64,000 nucleotides of DNA from Aradus depressus (GCA_963662175.1 OY759221.1:25903027-25967026); one strand, 5' to 3'. Shown: positions 9,903 through 20,562, counted from the first letter of the stretch. Numbers and translations are program-made. Notes: a model not told the origin generated them from the letters alone.

Positions 9903-10825
9903 TATAAGTTATCATGTTCAAGATGGAATGAACTGAGAGACGACTGTAGTAACCTTGTCCTTGAAATGGCCCCAACTTCCCCAAAAAACTAAAACACCTT
10001 CCAGAGACAGGGAACAATACAATTGTGTTTTTGCTTTTTTTTTTAAAGCTTGGCATTAGTCTTCTCTGGTTGAAAAGAAGTAATACTGGTGCGCCATGGC
10101 GATGAAACGCCCCCCAAAAAAATAAAAATGAAAAAAGCAAGAGAACTATACCAGATGACAAAATTTCAAAAGGATACCTTATTTGAACCCTTATTTGCCG
10201 TTACAAATGATAAACAAATACCACTTTTTTTAAAATTCAAACCAAACGTTTTCCCAATAGCATGTTATGTTTTTCTTTTCGAATTCTGCAACTAGAGTTT
10301 TGAAAAGAAAAATGATACAAAAATAATATTTACGAGATATGTCCTGGAGATACGAGTATTCACGGGGGCCCAATTTTCAATACGTTATTCATTTGAGTCC
10401 CAGATTACTTACTCTTACAGACATGAAACAAATGTCAATCTTTATCATGTGTTGACCTAATTTTAAATTGTCCATTCAATCTCCCCCTGCCCCTTGGAAG
10501 GGAATCGTGTGAGGGGGGGGAGGGGGGGGGGGGGGGGGGGGCTTCACTGAATATCTTCAGAAATACTTATGCAATCAATATCATTTTTGTGCTTTCTATT
10601 TTCATTAAATCTAGTTTCGGAATTTAAAAAAAAAAAAAAAAAAAAAAAAGAAAGCAAAAAGTTTGCGTCGGAGATCTAGCCCCTCAAGGGGTAGAAAGAG
10701 GTGAAAACAGGTTGTCGTAGTAAATTTGGATCACACTGTATTTCAGATTTGATTTTTTTCCGCATTACGTCAGGATTACTTTTTTCGGTCATATTAAAGT
10801 AATGCTTATGAATATATTCTTTTAG
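9903..10825. other. Interval with long G and A homopolymers
   Basis: A G-tract (about 10508-10541, one A interruption) and an A-tract (about 10626-10649) lie in otherwise unremarkable AT-rich sequence. No gene recognised. Confidence 0.6.
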
Positions 10826-11012
10826 AGAGCCATGGTGGCCGTGCGAGCTAGAGCGTAGGGCTTTGGTTGCATGGTCTCACCATGGTTTGCGGGTTCGAAT
10901 CCCGTCGGGGAGTGAGTTTTATTTAGTAGATAGAACTCCCTCCCTGGGCCATGGATGTCGTAAAATAAATAGATAACTACAGATATGGCTAATATGCATC
11001 GTACATAAGGCC
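10826..11012 (+). repeat. SINE-2 copy
   Basis: The head CCATGGTGGCCGTGCGAGCT has an A-box-like segment. The B-box GCGGGTTCGAATCCC follows a long variable-arm-like stretch (GGTCTCACCATGG), suggesting descent from a tRNA with a long variable arm (Leu/Ser type). The body contains GATAGAACTCCCTCCC and ends GCATCGTACATAAGGCC. Confidence 0.85.
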
Positions 11013-11190
11013 AAAAATAAAAATATATAAATATATTGTTATATTTAATGATTAGAAGTACAAGAAGGTAAAACCCCTTTTTGAGGTGAGAGACTCAGAA
11101 TGAGAAGTTTCTCCTCTTTCTCAAAGAATAAGAAACGTCCTCGGTGAATCGCTGGCAATCCACTTCCCCAGCTTCACAGGAGAGATATGA

Positions 11191-11218
11191 CCCCCCCCCC
11201 CCCCCCCCCCCCCCCCCC
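11191..11218. repeat. C homopolymer
   Basis: Uninterrupted run of about 28 C between ATATGA and TATCCCC. Such runs are error-prone in sequencing, so the exact length is uncertain. The rest of 11013-11392 shows nothing else. Confidence 0.9.
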
Positions 11219-11392
11219 TATCCCCTCCCTTTCTAGAATGGATTTACACTAGATAAAAGAACATTTTCATAATATTATAAAAGGAAATGACATGTCTGCT
11301 GCATAAAGCCATATAAAATACCCGCGATTGGGTCAGTTTGCTGCTAGCTATCCGACGTTTAAAAAAACTGGTTCTGCATTGCCAGAAACGAG

Positions 11393-11534
11393 CCTCACCC
11401 TAGATGAATAAAAATTTAGGGCAAAATTTAAGACTCCCATAGTAGAGTCGAGCTCATGTCCACCAGAGTGACGTAAGAGTGTTCTGGTAGTAAGCGATAT
11501 GACCTTGTAGTTAAAGCCCGGGCATGAGTCATAA
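11393..11534 (+). repeat. SINE-1 3' fragment
   Basis: Matches from ACCCTAGATGAATAAAAATT through CCCATAGTAGAGTCGAGCTC to GCCCGGGCATGAGTCATAA. Confidence 0.85.
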
Positions 11535-11773
11535 TAACCAACTTTAATTTTCAATTATTAATTGATAATATCGATAGTTTTGTATCACTGTCCAGACTTG
11601 TCTGCTGGATTGTGTATATTTTATAGCGTCCGTAAATAAAAACACTCAAATTCATTTTCTAATTTTTAATACTTAAGCAAAATTGTATTGGTACTATTCA
11701 ATTTCAATTTCAATTCTTTATTAGCCTTTAGGAAATACATCTTTTAGGCTCAGGGTTCGGCCTGATATATACA

Positions 11774-12298
11774 TTACTAGCAGTAATACCCGGCGTTGCC
11801 CGGGGAACTTTGACTTTTCTCCCAATATCTCCTATAAGGCTATTCAGTTCCTCAACAGTACATTCATGATGTTATAATTTTCAATTATTCATACGGAATA
11901 AGGCTTATAGTCCTTCAACTGTAGTAACGCTAGCTTTGGAGCTAAAACTAATTTATTCAAAAAGATTTCTCATTAATAGTTGCAATGGTTTTCGAGTTAC
12001 AAAGATTGCGTGAGTGGATGCTGGGATGGACCAGGGGTTGATTAAAAAATAGACCTTAACCTTCCGGTAGATAAAACTTATCTATTCAAAAAGATTCCTC
12101 ATTAATCATTGCAGTGGTTTTTGAGTTACAAAAATTGCGTGGGTGGATGCTGGGATGGACCAGATATTGAGGTACTAATACGCCTATAACCTTCCACAGA
12201 CGAGTACGAACAAATTTTTAAAAAAATTAATCAAATCCATCAAGCCGTTCGTGAGTTATAGCGGTACGCACAGACATTTTCAGCTTTATATATATGAT
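11774..12298 (+). mobile_element. Interspersed element with CCCGGCGTTGCCCGGG end, copy 1
   Basis: It starts ACTAGCAGTAATACCCGGCG and ends CATTTTCAGCTTTATATATA TGAT. It is nearly identical over its length to 33541-34072. The start holds a GC-rich hairpin (CCCGG-CGTTG-CCCGGG). It has internal direct repeats: two related blocks containing AAAGATTBCTCATTAAT, GAGTTACAAARATTGCGTG and GGATGCTGGGATGGACCAG. No coding potential. The TATATATATGAT end resembles 3' ends seen in some RTE-type non-LTR elements, but the class is not resolved. Confidence 0.8.
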
Positions 12299-13069
12299 TA
12301 GTCGTATATCGTATTGGTACTATTAAAAATGTATAATAAACATTTGATCTGAATACATAGGAGTTCTTGAACCCCTCCCCTTCTAAAATCTGACGTAATT
12401 TATGTACGACCAGGCTGCCACTGAAACCATTATTTTTTTTTTTACTCTGCTGTCCAAAAATGCAACAGAATAGCATAGTGAAGGTGGTGAACATTTTTGC
12501 CATGAGACAGACAAGGAGAGAACCCAAAATGTTACCTGAGGGACTGGCGCCAGACTCAGGTCCTGCCTGAGGCACCCGCTGCTCTTCACCTTCTTTGTCC
12601 CAACTGTTTTATTGACTCTTATATTTTCTGCTTTGTTCAGATAATAGAAATACGATTTCTTGACGAAAATTGTCTTGTGTAATTTATGGACGGCTCTTAT
12701 ATACGCAGAAATAAACGCTTAGTATTCAACTGGTGATGCTTACGAAAAGAACCTAAAGCTTATTGTAAACTTTTCAAGTAAAATTAAGCTTACATGTTTA
12801 AAATCTTCCTGACACTTATATAACAAGAAAAATCGTTAGGTAGACAAGGAAACAAGTTATCTTCAAATATCCAGTGAATATTTAGAATTGCAAACAAAAA
12901 ATGGAAATATCTATGATTCAGGAGAATTAATATTCAAAATTATATTATAAATAATAATATAATGTAATAATCGAGAGTATATTATCAATAATAATATAAT
13001 ATAATATTCAAGAGAGTACTTATATTATTATATCTACATTTTGCTACCTAGAAGTTTTTCGTGAATTTG
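12299..13069. other. Unassigned interval with one GC-richer open segment
   Basis: 12383-12589 is open on the minus strand and contains a donor-like CAG/GTAACA, but it matches nothing recognised and has no supporting acceptor. The rest is AT-rich with runs of ATAATATAAT at 12945-13010. Confidence 0.4.
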
Positions 13070-13210
13070 GAGATGTTGATTGTATATTGAATTAATGATG
13101 TTCCTTACTTATTGATTGTATAAAAAAAAATTACTGAAGATGGGAGTTCTTTCAGAAACGTCTATATTTACTAGGTTGTAAAAACAAAAAATAAATGGGA
13201 GAATGATATA
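13070..13210 (+). mobile_element. Penelope-like fragment with hammerhead-like core (second subtype)
   Basis: 13131-13165 reads CTGAAGA, U, GGGAG...UUUCA (weak helix II), GAAA, CGTC. The self-complementary ACGT forms the minimal helix III. The downstream TAGGTTGTAAAAACAAAAAA also occurs, inverted, at 31240-31265. A truncated relative lies at 50.82-50.89 kb. Confidence 0.55.
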
Positions 13211-13277
13211 GATGCCAAGAAATACATTATTGTTTTTGAAATATTGTCTATTCCACTAAAGATATATATACATATAT

Positions 13278-13312
13278 AACTACCGGTTTCGGCTTTATAC
13301 CATCGTCAGGTC
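13278..13312 (-). ncRNA. Hammerhead-ribozyme-like core (left arm)
   Basis: Minus-strand CTGACGA (13303-13309), helix II GGT-ATAAA-GCC, GAAA (13287-13290), palindromic ACCGGT as minimal helix III, predicted cleavage after GGTA. Helix I is short and weak (GAC with GTT). One extra U lies between CTGACGA and helix II, a departure from the classical core seen at all these loci. Confidence 0.5.
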
Positions 13313-13617
13313 TAGTTATGAACTAAGTCAGTTTGCAGAGAGCGACCCTTCAAATACATCTCAGGTCAAAGGGTGCTATTAAAACTTGGGAGTCCCCCGG
13401 CTGTACCGTTAGCTAACTCATGAAATATTTCTTAACAAAACCTAGTTCTAAATTTACATAAAAGAAACTAGGTTTTGTTAAGAACTAGGTTTTGTTAAGA
13501 AATATTTCATGAGTTAGCTAACGGTACAGCCGGGGGACTCCCAATTTTTAATAGCACCCTTTGACCTGAGATGTATTTGAAGGGTCGCTCTCTGCAAACT
13601 GACTTAGTTCATAACTA

Positions 13618-13652
13618 GACCTGACGATGGTATAAAGCCGAAACCGGTAGTT
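13618..13652 (+). ncRNA. Hammerhead-ribozyme-like core (right arm)
   Basis: Same core as the left arm on the other strand: CTGACGA at 13621-13627, GAAA at 13640-13643, CCGGTA at 13644-13649. With both arms in one transcript the RNA could also fold into a very long hairpin, competing with ribozyme folding. Confidence 0.5.
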
Positions 13653-13985
13653 ATATATGTATATATATCTTTAGTGGAATAGACAATATTTCAAAAACAA
13701 GTTTGTTTTATTTATTTATTACAAGTTTCCACAATATGTCCGCGTTTCTCAACTTAGAAGTTGGAAATACATTATTGTCAATTCGAAATCTCTTTAAACA
13801 CGAGGAAATTCTTTCTGTTCAATGTATAAACAAATTATGAAATTCCTTTGAGCCGTCCTGTAAATAATTTCATTCTCAATGTTGGAGGAGCGGTAATTAT
13901 ACGACTGACCCTGATATTGTTTATTTTCTATCTTACAGAATCTTACAACTTACATGCAGTACCTATAAAGGATAAAATAATAATA

Positions 13986-14225
13986 ATGAGGCTTATATAT
14001 GTATTGTATATAGCCAGAACCGGCCAAAGGGAAGAGGGGGATTAGAGTGAGGCTTAACTCAAAAGGTCTAATAACTGTCGTTGTAATGAATGTTATGACG
14101 CCAACTTTCATATGTATATACAACGGCCTACAAGGACGACATCTATTAGTATTCAGAGGAATCAGCCGAAGGGAAGGAGGGTTCAACCAAAAAAATCCCA
14201 ATAACTGCCGATGTAAAGAATGAAT
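13986..14225 (+). repeat. Family C fragment (internal modules)
   Basis: Shares ACCGGCCAAAGGGAAGAGGG, GTCTAATAACTG, TGTAATGAATGT and GAAGGGAAGGAGGGTTCAAC with other family C copies. It has neither end of the consensus. Confidence 0.75.
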
Positions 14226-14989
14226 CTACATGAAATATTATTATTTATTTTTACATTGTAACTGATGCAAGGACCAACTCCTTGCTATGGATGTTGATAT
14301 CATTCCTGTAAACAATAGATTTATTCTTTTTATTTAATATTTTCACTAACATAATAAGGTTATTGGAAGATATTTCTGTAGGCAATAGAGATTACTAAAT
14401 CAGTCGGTATCAGTTATCTGTAGTGGGAACAGAGGGTAGCTTAGGGGGGTCAGTCGGAAGTGCATCCTGGGACACTAACTAACAAGAATACTAGAACATA
14501 TCGAAGCAGTGCGTAACTAGGAATCACGGGGGCCCCGTTTGTTATTTGTGGGGGGTAGTCGTGGAATACTGAGGGGCTTTGGCTCGGCACCCTATACATT
14601 GCCCTAAATTCTTTCTTCTTCAAAATGTTGAGATCCCACGTGGCCTGTACTTGAATGGCGCGTAAAAGGATAATTACATGTAAAAAATGTTTGGAGAAGA
14701 AACTATTATTTCGAAGGTAAACACCCTTGAGTAGGTCTTCTCTCGGATAAGACGTTAAGTCATTATGTCTTTAAAGACCACTTCCTATTCTGCACGGGGA
14801 AAACTGTATATTTGCGGCAAGAAGATATCTTCTTACAGAATTAAATTAAAAAACATTCCTCATACTTTGTATAGCTTGGGTAGTAAAACTGTATTCTCAT
14901 CGAGAGAATCACCTAGTGGTGTCTACTATACCCTATCACCGACTGGTGTCTACTACAATTCTATATCACCTTGATAATTAGTGCAACTT
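14226..14989. other. Unassigned interval
   Basis: Contains a small direct duplication at about 14917-14970 (CACCTAGTGGTGTCTACTA / CACCGACTGGTGTCTACTA). No gene recognised. Confidence 0.5.
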
Positions 14990-15890
14990 AAATGAAGGGT
15001 CCAGGAGAAAAAAGTATTAGTCCATTTTTTTCATTTTGAGAAAAACGAAAAACAAAGTTTTCCAACTCACACCAAGGTCCCAGAATAAGATAGGTAAAAT
15101 TAAAAAACTACAAAAAAAATAAAGAAGTACGTGGACAAAGATGGTTTTTCCCCAGTTTTCTACATCTCTTCTTCAGGAATCGGGATGTCATCCATGTATT
15201 CGTCCTCGCTTTCGTCAACTTGTAATTCCGTTGTTGTCAAGTTAAAATAGAAATTTTTTGACTCTTCCCTTTCTAGAAACTTTGTTAAAGATTGTAAATC
15301 TTTGTATTTTGCCTTCTTTACAGACAAAGGACCGGCGTAAGAACGATTCAGAGGAGGCATGGCGCTACCTATTCTAAGCTTCCTTTTTTTAGTCGGGTTA
15401 TTATATATAGGAGAAGAAACGTAAGCCCCACTATACGACACTTAGTAGTATATGAAACGAGGTTCTGTTTTCAATATCTTGAGCACTCTTATTGGTCCTG
15501 TTTGAAAGGGGCATATTTTTCGGTAAGAACCCGACAAATGTTCCGTCCACATCTGAAAGAGAACATCTTAACCTCACCTTCTGCGTTACTTCTCTCATGC
15601 GCCCGGCTTTTTTTTTTTTTTTTAATACTACGTTTTATTTTACACTGGCCATCATTACTTGAATCATCAAATTCACTACCATTATTGTTAATAACAAAAA
15701 CTAATTAAAACGACTTGTTAAAGATGAATAAAAGTTTAAAAAAAATAATAATAATAATAACCATAACACAAGACTAAGCATCATGGTGGAATCAGAATGA
15801 TAAGAAAACTAAGAATCAGGACAGATGAGTGGGGATATATCTCAATTTTGAAAAAATGGACAAACGTTTTTTCCTCTGGACCCTTCAAAT
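14990..15890. mobile_element. DNA transposon with about 40-bp TIRs, superfamily unassigned
   Basis: The left end GAAGGGTCCAGGAGAAAAAA (from 14994) is mirrored at the right end (to 15886). Similarity continues through GTCCATTTTTT. AAAT flanks both sides (14990-14993 and 15887-15890), compatible with a 4-bp duplication. The element is 893 bp and carries one coding relic on the minus strand. It is internally deleted relative to any autonomous parent. Confidence 0.75.
15160..15441 (-). pseudogene. C-terminal coding relic of an unidentified transposon protein
   Basis: A 93-codon minus-strand frame has a basic segment (NPTKKRKLRIG), then KKAKYKDLQSLTKFL with EESKNFYFNL, and an acidic tail (DESEDEYMDDIPIPEEE) before TAG. 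The composition and ending look like a real protein C-terminus. The Lys-rich KYKDLxxLxxF..FY pattern resembles C-termini of some eukaryotic TIR-transposon proteins, but I cannot name the family. No ATG starts it, so it is a truncated final exon. Confidence 0.5.
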
Positions 15891-16048
15891 GTATATAATG
15901 GGTCATACACGAGTAGAAGATCAACAGCTGGAATTCGATTTTTACGAGTAGAAAATTTCGTTGTCTATTTGTAATTGTAAAAATCTACATATCTGGTTAT
16001 AGCCCCAGATTTCCTTTGTCGTGTTTGTTTACTATTGGATATTAAAAA

Positions 16049-16540
16049 GTCGTCGGTGGATCACCGGCAATGTACTTCCCCAGAAGGAATTAATCAGCTA
16101 TCTTTTCGCTCCATGTACTTCCCCAGAAGGAATTAATCAGCTATCTTTTCGCTCCATCTCCAAAACCAGTTGACCGTCTGCTCTAATATTCAACAGTTGA
16201 CTTACATAGGGACTCTTAAATATTCATACTAAATTTTGGGTCGATAAATTCATAATAATAAATTAAATCCCTGAATCCTTGACCCCTCTTTCCTTCGTTC
16301 GATATCGCTGAAATTCGACACGTTATGTCCTCATTGGGTTTTAATTTCAAATCATGTCGATACATTCATTTTATTGGCAGTTATCGAAGTTTTTGTGTTC
16401 AGTTTCTCGTCCAATCCTCCCCTCCTCCTTTGATAGATTTGACTTAAAATCAATAGGTGTCGTTGTTAGAGGGTTCTGGATTCACATATCAAATTTCGTG
16501 TCGATACATTCATTCTATCATCGTGTTCACAGACATACAG
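16049..16540 (-). repeat. Family C copy, inverted, with 43-bp tail duplication
   Basis: It begins with the reverse complement of the family C tail (GTCGTCGGTGGATCACCGGC). ATGTACTTCCCCAGAAGGAA through TTTTCGCTCC occurs twice in tandem at 16070 and 16113. It continues with TTCAACAGTTGACTTACATA and ends near the TGTTCACAGACATACAG module. Confidence 0.85.
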
Positions 16541-16888
16541 AAAATACTGGTAAGTAAAACTGGTGAAATGGATCATAGCCGGATGATGAGGAAGACTGGA
16601 AGAGGACAAAAGGGTCGTATTGGTTTACATGTTGACTGCTAGGTATATATTTTGTCTAGGATAGCAGATAGCGGGGTGCCAGAGGTCCATCTTCAGCAGA
16701 ATTCCACACAGACGGAGTCTCTGTAAATGTTATCTCAACACTGATACTGTATCAGCTTATTATTGTCCTCCCGCCCTCTCTCGTCCATTCCCGCAACAAT
16801 AAAAATCAAAAGGTTCAATTCCTGTAAATGGACTTGCCCGGCTCGAATTATTACAAGGAATGAATGAGGCTATACTGCAATAAAGTAT

Positions 16889-17414
16889 CAAATTTCATGT
16901 TTTCCAACCCCAAAAATGAAAAAAAAAAAAAATAAGTAAATGTCTGTGAACACGATAACTCCCGATAGAATGAATGTATGGACCCAAAATTTTATATTTG
17001 TATCCAGAAGCACATTAGGATGACTCCTATAGATTTTCAGCCAAATCGGTCAAAGGGAAAAAGGAGATCAGAGATGGGCAGCTCAACTCAAAACCCTTAA
17101 TAACCGCTGATGTAATGAATGTATAGATATGAAATTTTATATTTACTTTCAAAACACCATAAGGAAAGCACCTATTAATTTTCAGCAGGATCGGTCGAAG
17201 GTAATGGGGAATAAAAGGGAACTCAACTCAGTAACCCCAATAACTGCCGATGTAATGAATGTATAGATATGAAATTTAGTATGAAAATTCAGAAACCCCC
17301 AATATAAGTCAAATATTGATTTTTGCGCCAAACAGTTGATTGGTTTTTGCAAAAACTTAATTGAATAATTCGTGGTGTGAAATTACATTGCCGGTGTTCC
17401 ACGGACGACTTTTT
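16889..17414 (+). repeat. Family C copy, near-complete 3' part
   Basis: Runs from ATCAAATTTCATGTTTTCC through CACGATAACTCCCGATAGAA, two GATGTAATGAATGTATAGA modules and AACTTAATTGAATAATTCG to CCGGTGTTCCACGGACGACTTTTTT. It shows the family order: head, about 90-bp modules, palindromic tail, T-run. Confidence 0.85.
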
Positions 17415-17805
17415 TGCTAGTGACACTATAGTGTTTTTTGCCAGTGACACTATGGTGTTTTAGCCTTCTCTGGTGTGGAGTAAAGCGGGAAGGAGCGTAG
17501 AGAGAAAGGAGACTGTGGCAGGGGTGACGTAACCAAGATGGCCGAGGACTGGTTTCTTGGAACAACAGGATGCCGGGGGGTCGCCACGACCAACTCAGGC
17601 TGCATGACCAGTGGTCACAACGTCTTCCCTTCTTCACTGTTATACACATTCAAAACATTCATTTTATTAAATGTACTATGTAACCGGTCAAAAATTCACT
17701 AGAATCTCAATCTTTTCCGAACCCCTGAGTCTAAAAACGATGAAAAGATGAATGTCTATCTTTGTCGCACAGATAATTGAAAATTTATAATGAATAACCG
17801 TCAAC
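17415..17805. other. GC-richer unassigned segment
   Basis: 17440-17640 is relatively GC-rich and open on the minus strand for 88 codons. It begins with a short tandem repeat (TAGTGACACTATAGTGTTTT / CAGTGACACTATGGTGTTTT). No homology recognised. Not called as a gene. Confidence 0.35.
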
Positions 17806-17807
17806 AA

Positions 17808-18183
17808 ATGTTTTTTTTTTCTCTCTTCTTGAAGGCATTTCGACCACGAGGGTAATGGATGCCTGATGGATGCAGGTCTGTGGGGATCCTAGCGGGCTAA
17901 TTTGGATAGGCGCAGATTAATAATAATAAAGAAGATGTGTACGGAATAGAAAGGCTAAGTGATAAAGATAATTTTGTTTTATAATTTAGATAAGAGATTT
18001 GTGAATTGTAAGAAATGAATTAGTTGGGTAATTTGGAAGTTATTATTGGAAATAATTTCGGCAATATCCACCGCAAGGTTGCAATTTTCACGCTGGGGAC
18101 TATATGCCATGCATTCAGTCAGAATGTGTCTGACAGACACTCCCACCCCGCAGCACTGACACAGAGGAGTTTTTTTTTATTTA
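17808..18183 (-). mobile_element. 5'-truncated non-LTR retrotransposon (I/Jockey-type) relic
   Basis: On the minus strand the element ends in an A-run (plus-strand T-run at 17810-17820). It contains a 63-codon open frame at 17979-18167 ending in TAA. The frame includes CGVGVSVRHILTECMAYSPQ, which fits the Cys-His segment near the C-terminus of ORF2 in I/Jockey-type LINEs (CGxxxxVxHILxxC, then R). A short hydrophobic helix ending LSKL follows, as usual in these proteins. Heavy 5' truncation is normal for LINE insertions. Confidence 0.7.
17979..18167 (-). pseudogene. LINE ORF2 C-terminus
   Basis: The 62-residue relic starts PLCQCCGVGVSVRHILTEC and ends FTNLLSKL-stop with no internal stop. The conserved Cys, Cys, His, Cys spacing matches the zinc-binding tail downstream of the reverse transcriptase / RNase H region. 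Confidence 0.7.
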
Positions 18184-18240
18184 CTTCAAAACTGATAAAA
18201 TGTAATATTTAAAAATAAAAAATGAGTATAAGAACAAAAA

Positions 18241-18765
18241 GAAGTCGGTGAATTACCGGTAATGTTAAACCCCAGCAAGAATTAATAAGTTACGTTTTCG
18301 CTCTCCCTACAAAGTCAATTAATTTGGACTAAAACTCAATATTTGACTTACATAGTGCCTTCTGAATCCTTCTATTAAATTTTCTGTCGATATAGTCATT
18401 ACAACGGCAGTTATTAAGATATTCGAGTCAAAGTATTTCTTCACTGGTCCCCCACTTCCCTTCAACCGATTACGCGGAAAAGTAATAGGTGCCATCCTTA
18501 TAAGGTTTTGAATTGAGCCCCCCTCTGATCCTCCCTTCCATTTGGCTGATTTCGCTGAAATTGATAGCTGTTGAGTTCCTTAAAGGGCCTTAGAATATAA
18601 GTATGACATTTTGTGTCAGTACATTCATTACAACGGCAGTTATTAGAGTTTTTGTGTTAAGCCTCTCCCCTAATACCCCCCTTCCCTTTCGCTGAAAATT
18701 AATAGATGTCGCCCTTAGACGGTTTGGATACACCTATAAAATTTCGTGTCCATCATTCATTCAAT
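18241..18765 (-). repeat. Family C copy, inverted
   Basis: GAAGTCGGTGAATTACCGGT (tail) through TTGACTTACATAGTGCCTTC, CATTACAACGGCAGTTATTA (twice) and AAATTTCGTGTCCATCATTC. It lies tail to tail with the preceding region and head to head with the copy at 18920. Confidence 0.85.
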
Positions 18766-18919
18766 TACTATATAGGTTGGCATCCTGACTCAGATCGGAC
18801 AATATGCGCCCGACCAAAATCCTTGAGTAGCCTGGTGAATTGCGAAAGAGCCGCTTATTTCTTAAATAATATTATTGAATAATAAAATATGGTAATTTCA
18901 TGGATTAAAGTTTTTTATT

Positions 18920-19330
18920 TTAAAATCCTCAACTATATGAAGTATAGGAGAAGTAATGGAATCGTATTACATGTAATCAATATCAAATTTGATGTTGATT
19001 TTTCACCGGCATTTCATTTAGTTACCCTTATTCCAAAAGTAAAAAAAAAAAAAATCCGTCTGTGTGTGTAAACACAATAATTCCCTATAGAATGAATGTA
19101 TCGAAATTTTATATAAGTATTCAGGATCCCATAAGTACGACACCTAGTGATTTAAAGCCAAAACTAAAGGGAAGGCGGAAATGGGGAGGAGGCTTAACAG
19201 AAAAACCTCAATAACTGCCGATCTAATTAATGTATCACGTCAAATGTTTTATATTTATATTTTAAAAAAACCTATAAGGAACACACCTCGATACTCGACT
19301 CAAAAACCCTAGTAATACCGATTTAATGTG
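18920..19330 (+). repeat. Family C copy, 5' part
   Basis: It starts CCTCAACTATATGAAGTATA (head), with TGATTTTTCACCGGCATTTC, TCTGTGTGTGTAAACACAAT and AATGAATGTATCGAAATTTT. The tail is missing. Confidence 0.8.
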
Positions 19331-20150
19331 TGATAATGAAAATTATGTAAAATATAATAAATCAAAAAATATAAGTAAAATTAATAATAATTGTGTTAAT
19401 AATTAAATTACCACATTTCCTGTAGAAATTTTATAACTGGTCTTCTATTTAATTTTGATTTCTACAGTAATTTCTGAAAAGGGCCTTAAAAAATTATCAT
19501 AAGTTCAAGACGTGCAATTTTTAAGAAAGTGCACGTATATTTTTAAAAAAAATTCAATTAACCAACTTTTCATTTGGATTTCTAAAAAGATACCATTTTT
19601 AATTTTTTTTCAATAATATTAAATCTAATCCAAAGGTTTTCAATTTATCTTATCAACAGGGAAAATGAATAGAATATAATTTACGAGAACAAATAGTTTG
19701 GGTTTATTATTTTTAAATCATCTTTATGAAATTAAAAAACTAAACATTGAAACAAACAAAAATCTTAAAAACTGAATTCTTAAAACTAATTCAATATTTT
19801 TTTGTTTTATATTTTGGCCATTTTTTAAATTTAAGTTATATATTTCTGGGCATATATCCTGTACATATACACAAACAACAGTACCTTCTTCGCGGATCAA
19901 TTTCACCGTCAATTCACTTCTATTTAGCATTACAATTTAAGCCTAAACACTACTTTTCATCTTCACTTAGACCGTCTCCATTGATTCAAACCTCGACACT
20001 CCTCTACACACATTTAAAAAAAACAGCTAATGGTCGTGTTTTGTTTTTTAGATGCCTTTGTTTTAAAAGGAAATTGCTTTTTATAGAAAAATAAATATAA
20101 TTAATTTTTTTTATATTAATAATTTAATGTGTGTATTTTTTTTTTTATAC
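19331..20150. other. AT-rich interval, nothing recognised
   Basis: Long A/T runs. Open frames here have low-complexity composition. Confidence 0.6.
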
Positions 20151-20238
20151 ATCACAAATGAATGCATCAACACAAAATTTAATAGGAGGATTCAGAACAT
20201 TTTTAGCACAAACGGTAGATTTTTTTTAGATGGAGAGC

Positions 20239-20562
20239 AACAACTTCATTAATTAATTCATTCTGGGGAAGTAGATTGCCGATGACTCACCAACAACTTC
20301 ATTAGTTAATTCATTCTGGGGAAGTAGATTGCCGGTGACTCACCAACAACTTCATTAATTAATTCATTCTGGGGAAGTTGATTGCCGGTGACTCACCAAC
20401 AACTTCATTAATTAATTAATTCTGGGGAAGTAGATTGCCGGTGACTCACCAACAACTTCATTAATTAATTCATTCTGGGGAAGTAGATTGCCGGTGACTC
20501 ACCAACAACTTCATCAATTAATTCATTCTGGGGAAGTAGATTGCCGGTGACTCACCAACGAC
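20239..20562. repeat. 53-bp tandem array built from the family C tail
   Basis: Six head-to-tail units of AACAACTTCATTAATTAATT + CATTCTGGGGAAGTAGATTG + CCGGTGACTCACC, period 53 bp. The array ends in CAACGACATTTTTTT. The unit equals the last 50 bp of family C (TTAATTCGTGCTGGGGAAGT to TCACCGACGAC). A diverged family C fragment precedes it at 20155-20215. Confidence 0.92.

Larger units (their letters stand above)
13219..13778. mobile_element. Long inverted-repeat Penelope-like insertion with two hammerhead-like cores
   Basis: Two arms of about 220 bp (13231-about 13450 and about 13475-13699) are near-perfect inverted copies. Each has ACTACCGGTTTCGGC / GCCGAAACCGGTAGT near its outer end. GAAATACATTATTGT (15 bp) flanks the unit at 13219-13233 and 13764-13778, a target-site duplication of retrotransposon size. 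No reading frame is present. Inverted pseudo-LTRs with hammerhead ribozymes are known from Penelope-like elements. Assignment here rests on the ribozyme-like cores and layout, not on a reverse transcriptase. Confidence 0.65.

Noticed and set aside
10835..10912. tRNA gene with long variable arm
   Set aside because: The same head occurs four times with the same non-tRNA body. No 3' acceptor strand.
10500..11220. hAT-like element bounded by the G-run at 10.5 kb and C-run at 11.2 kb
   Set aside because: No matching termini or 8-bp duplication next to the runs. The SINE-2 between them is in a normal setting.
12383..12589. Minus-strand exon with CAG/GTAACA donor
   Set aside because: No recognised homology, no acceptor evidence and no partner exon.
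15502..15708. 68-residue plus-strand protein
   Set aside because: Low-complexity composition across T-runs inside the TIR element, opposite to its coding relic.
20239..20562. CRISPR-like array
   Set aside because: Direct tandem repeats with no unique spacers, in a eukaryotic genome.
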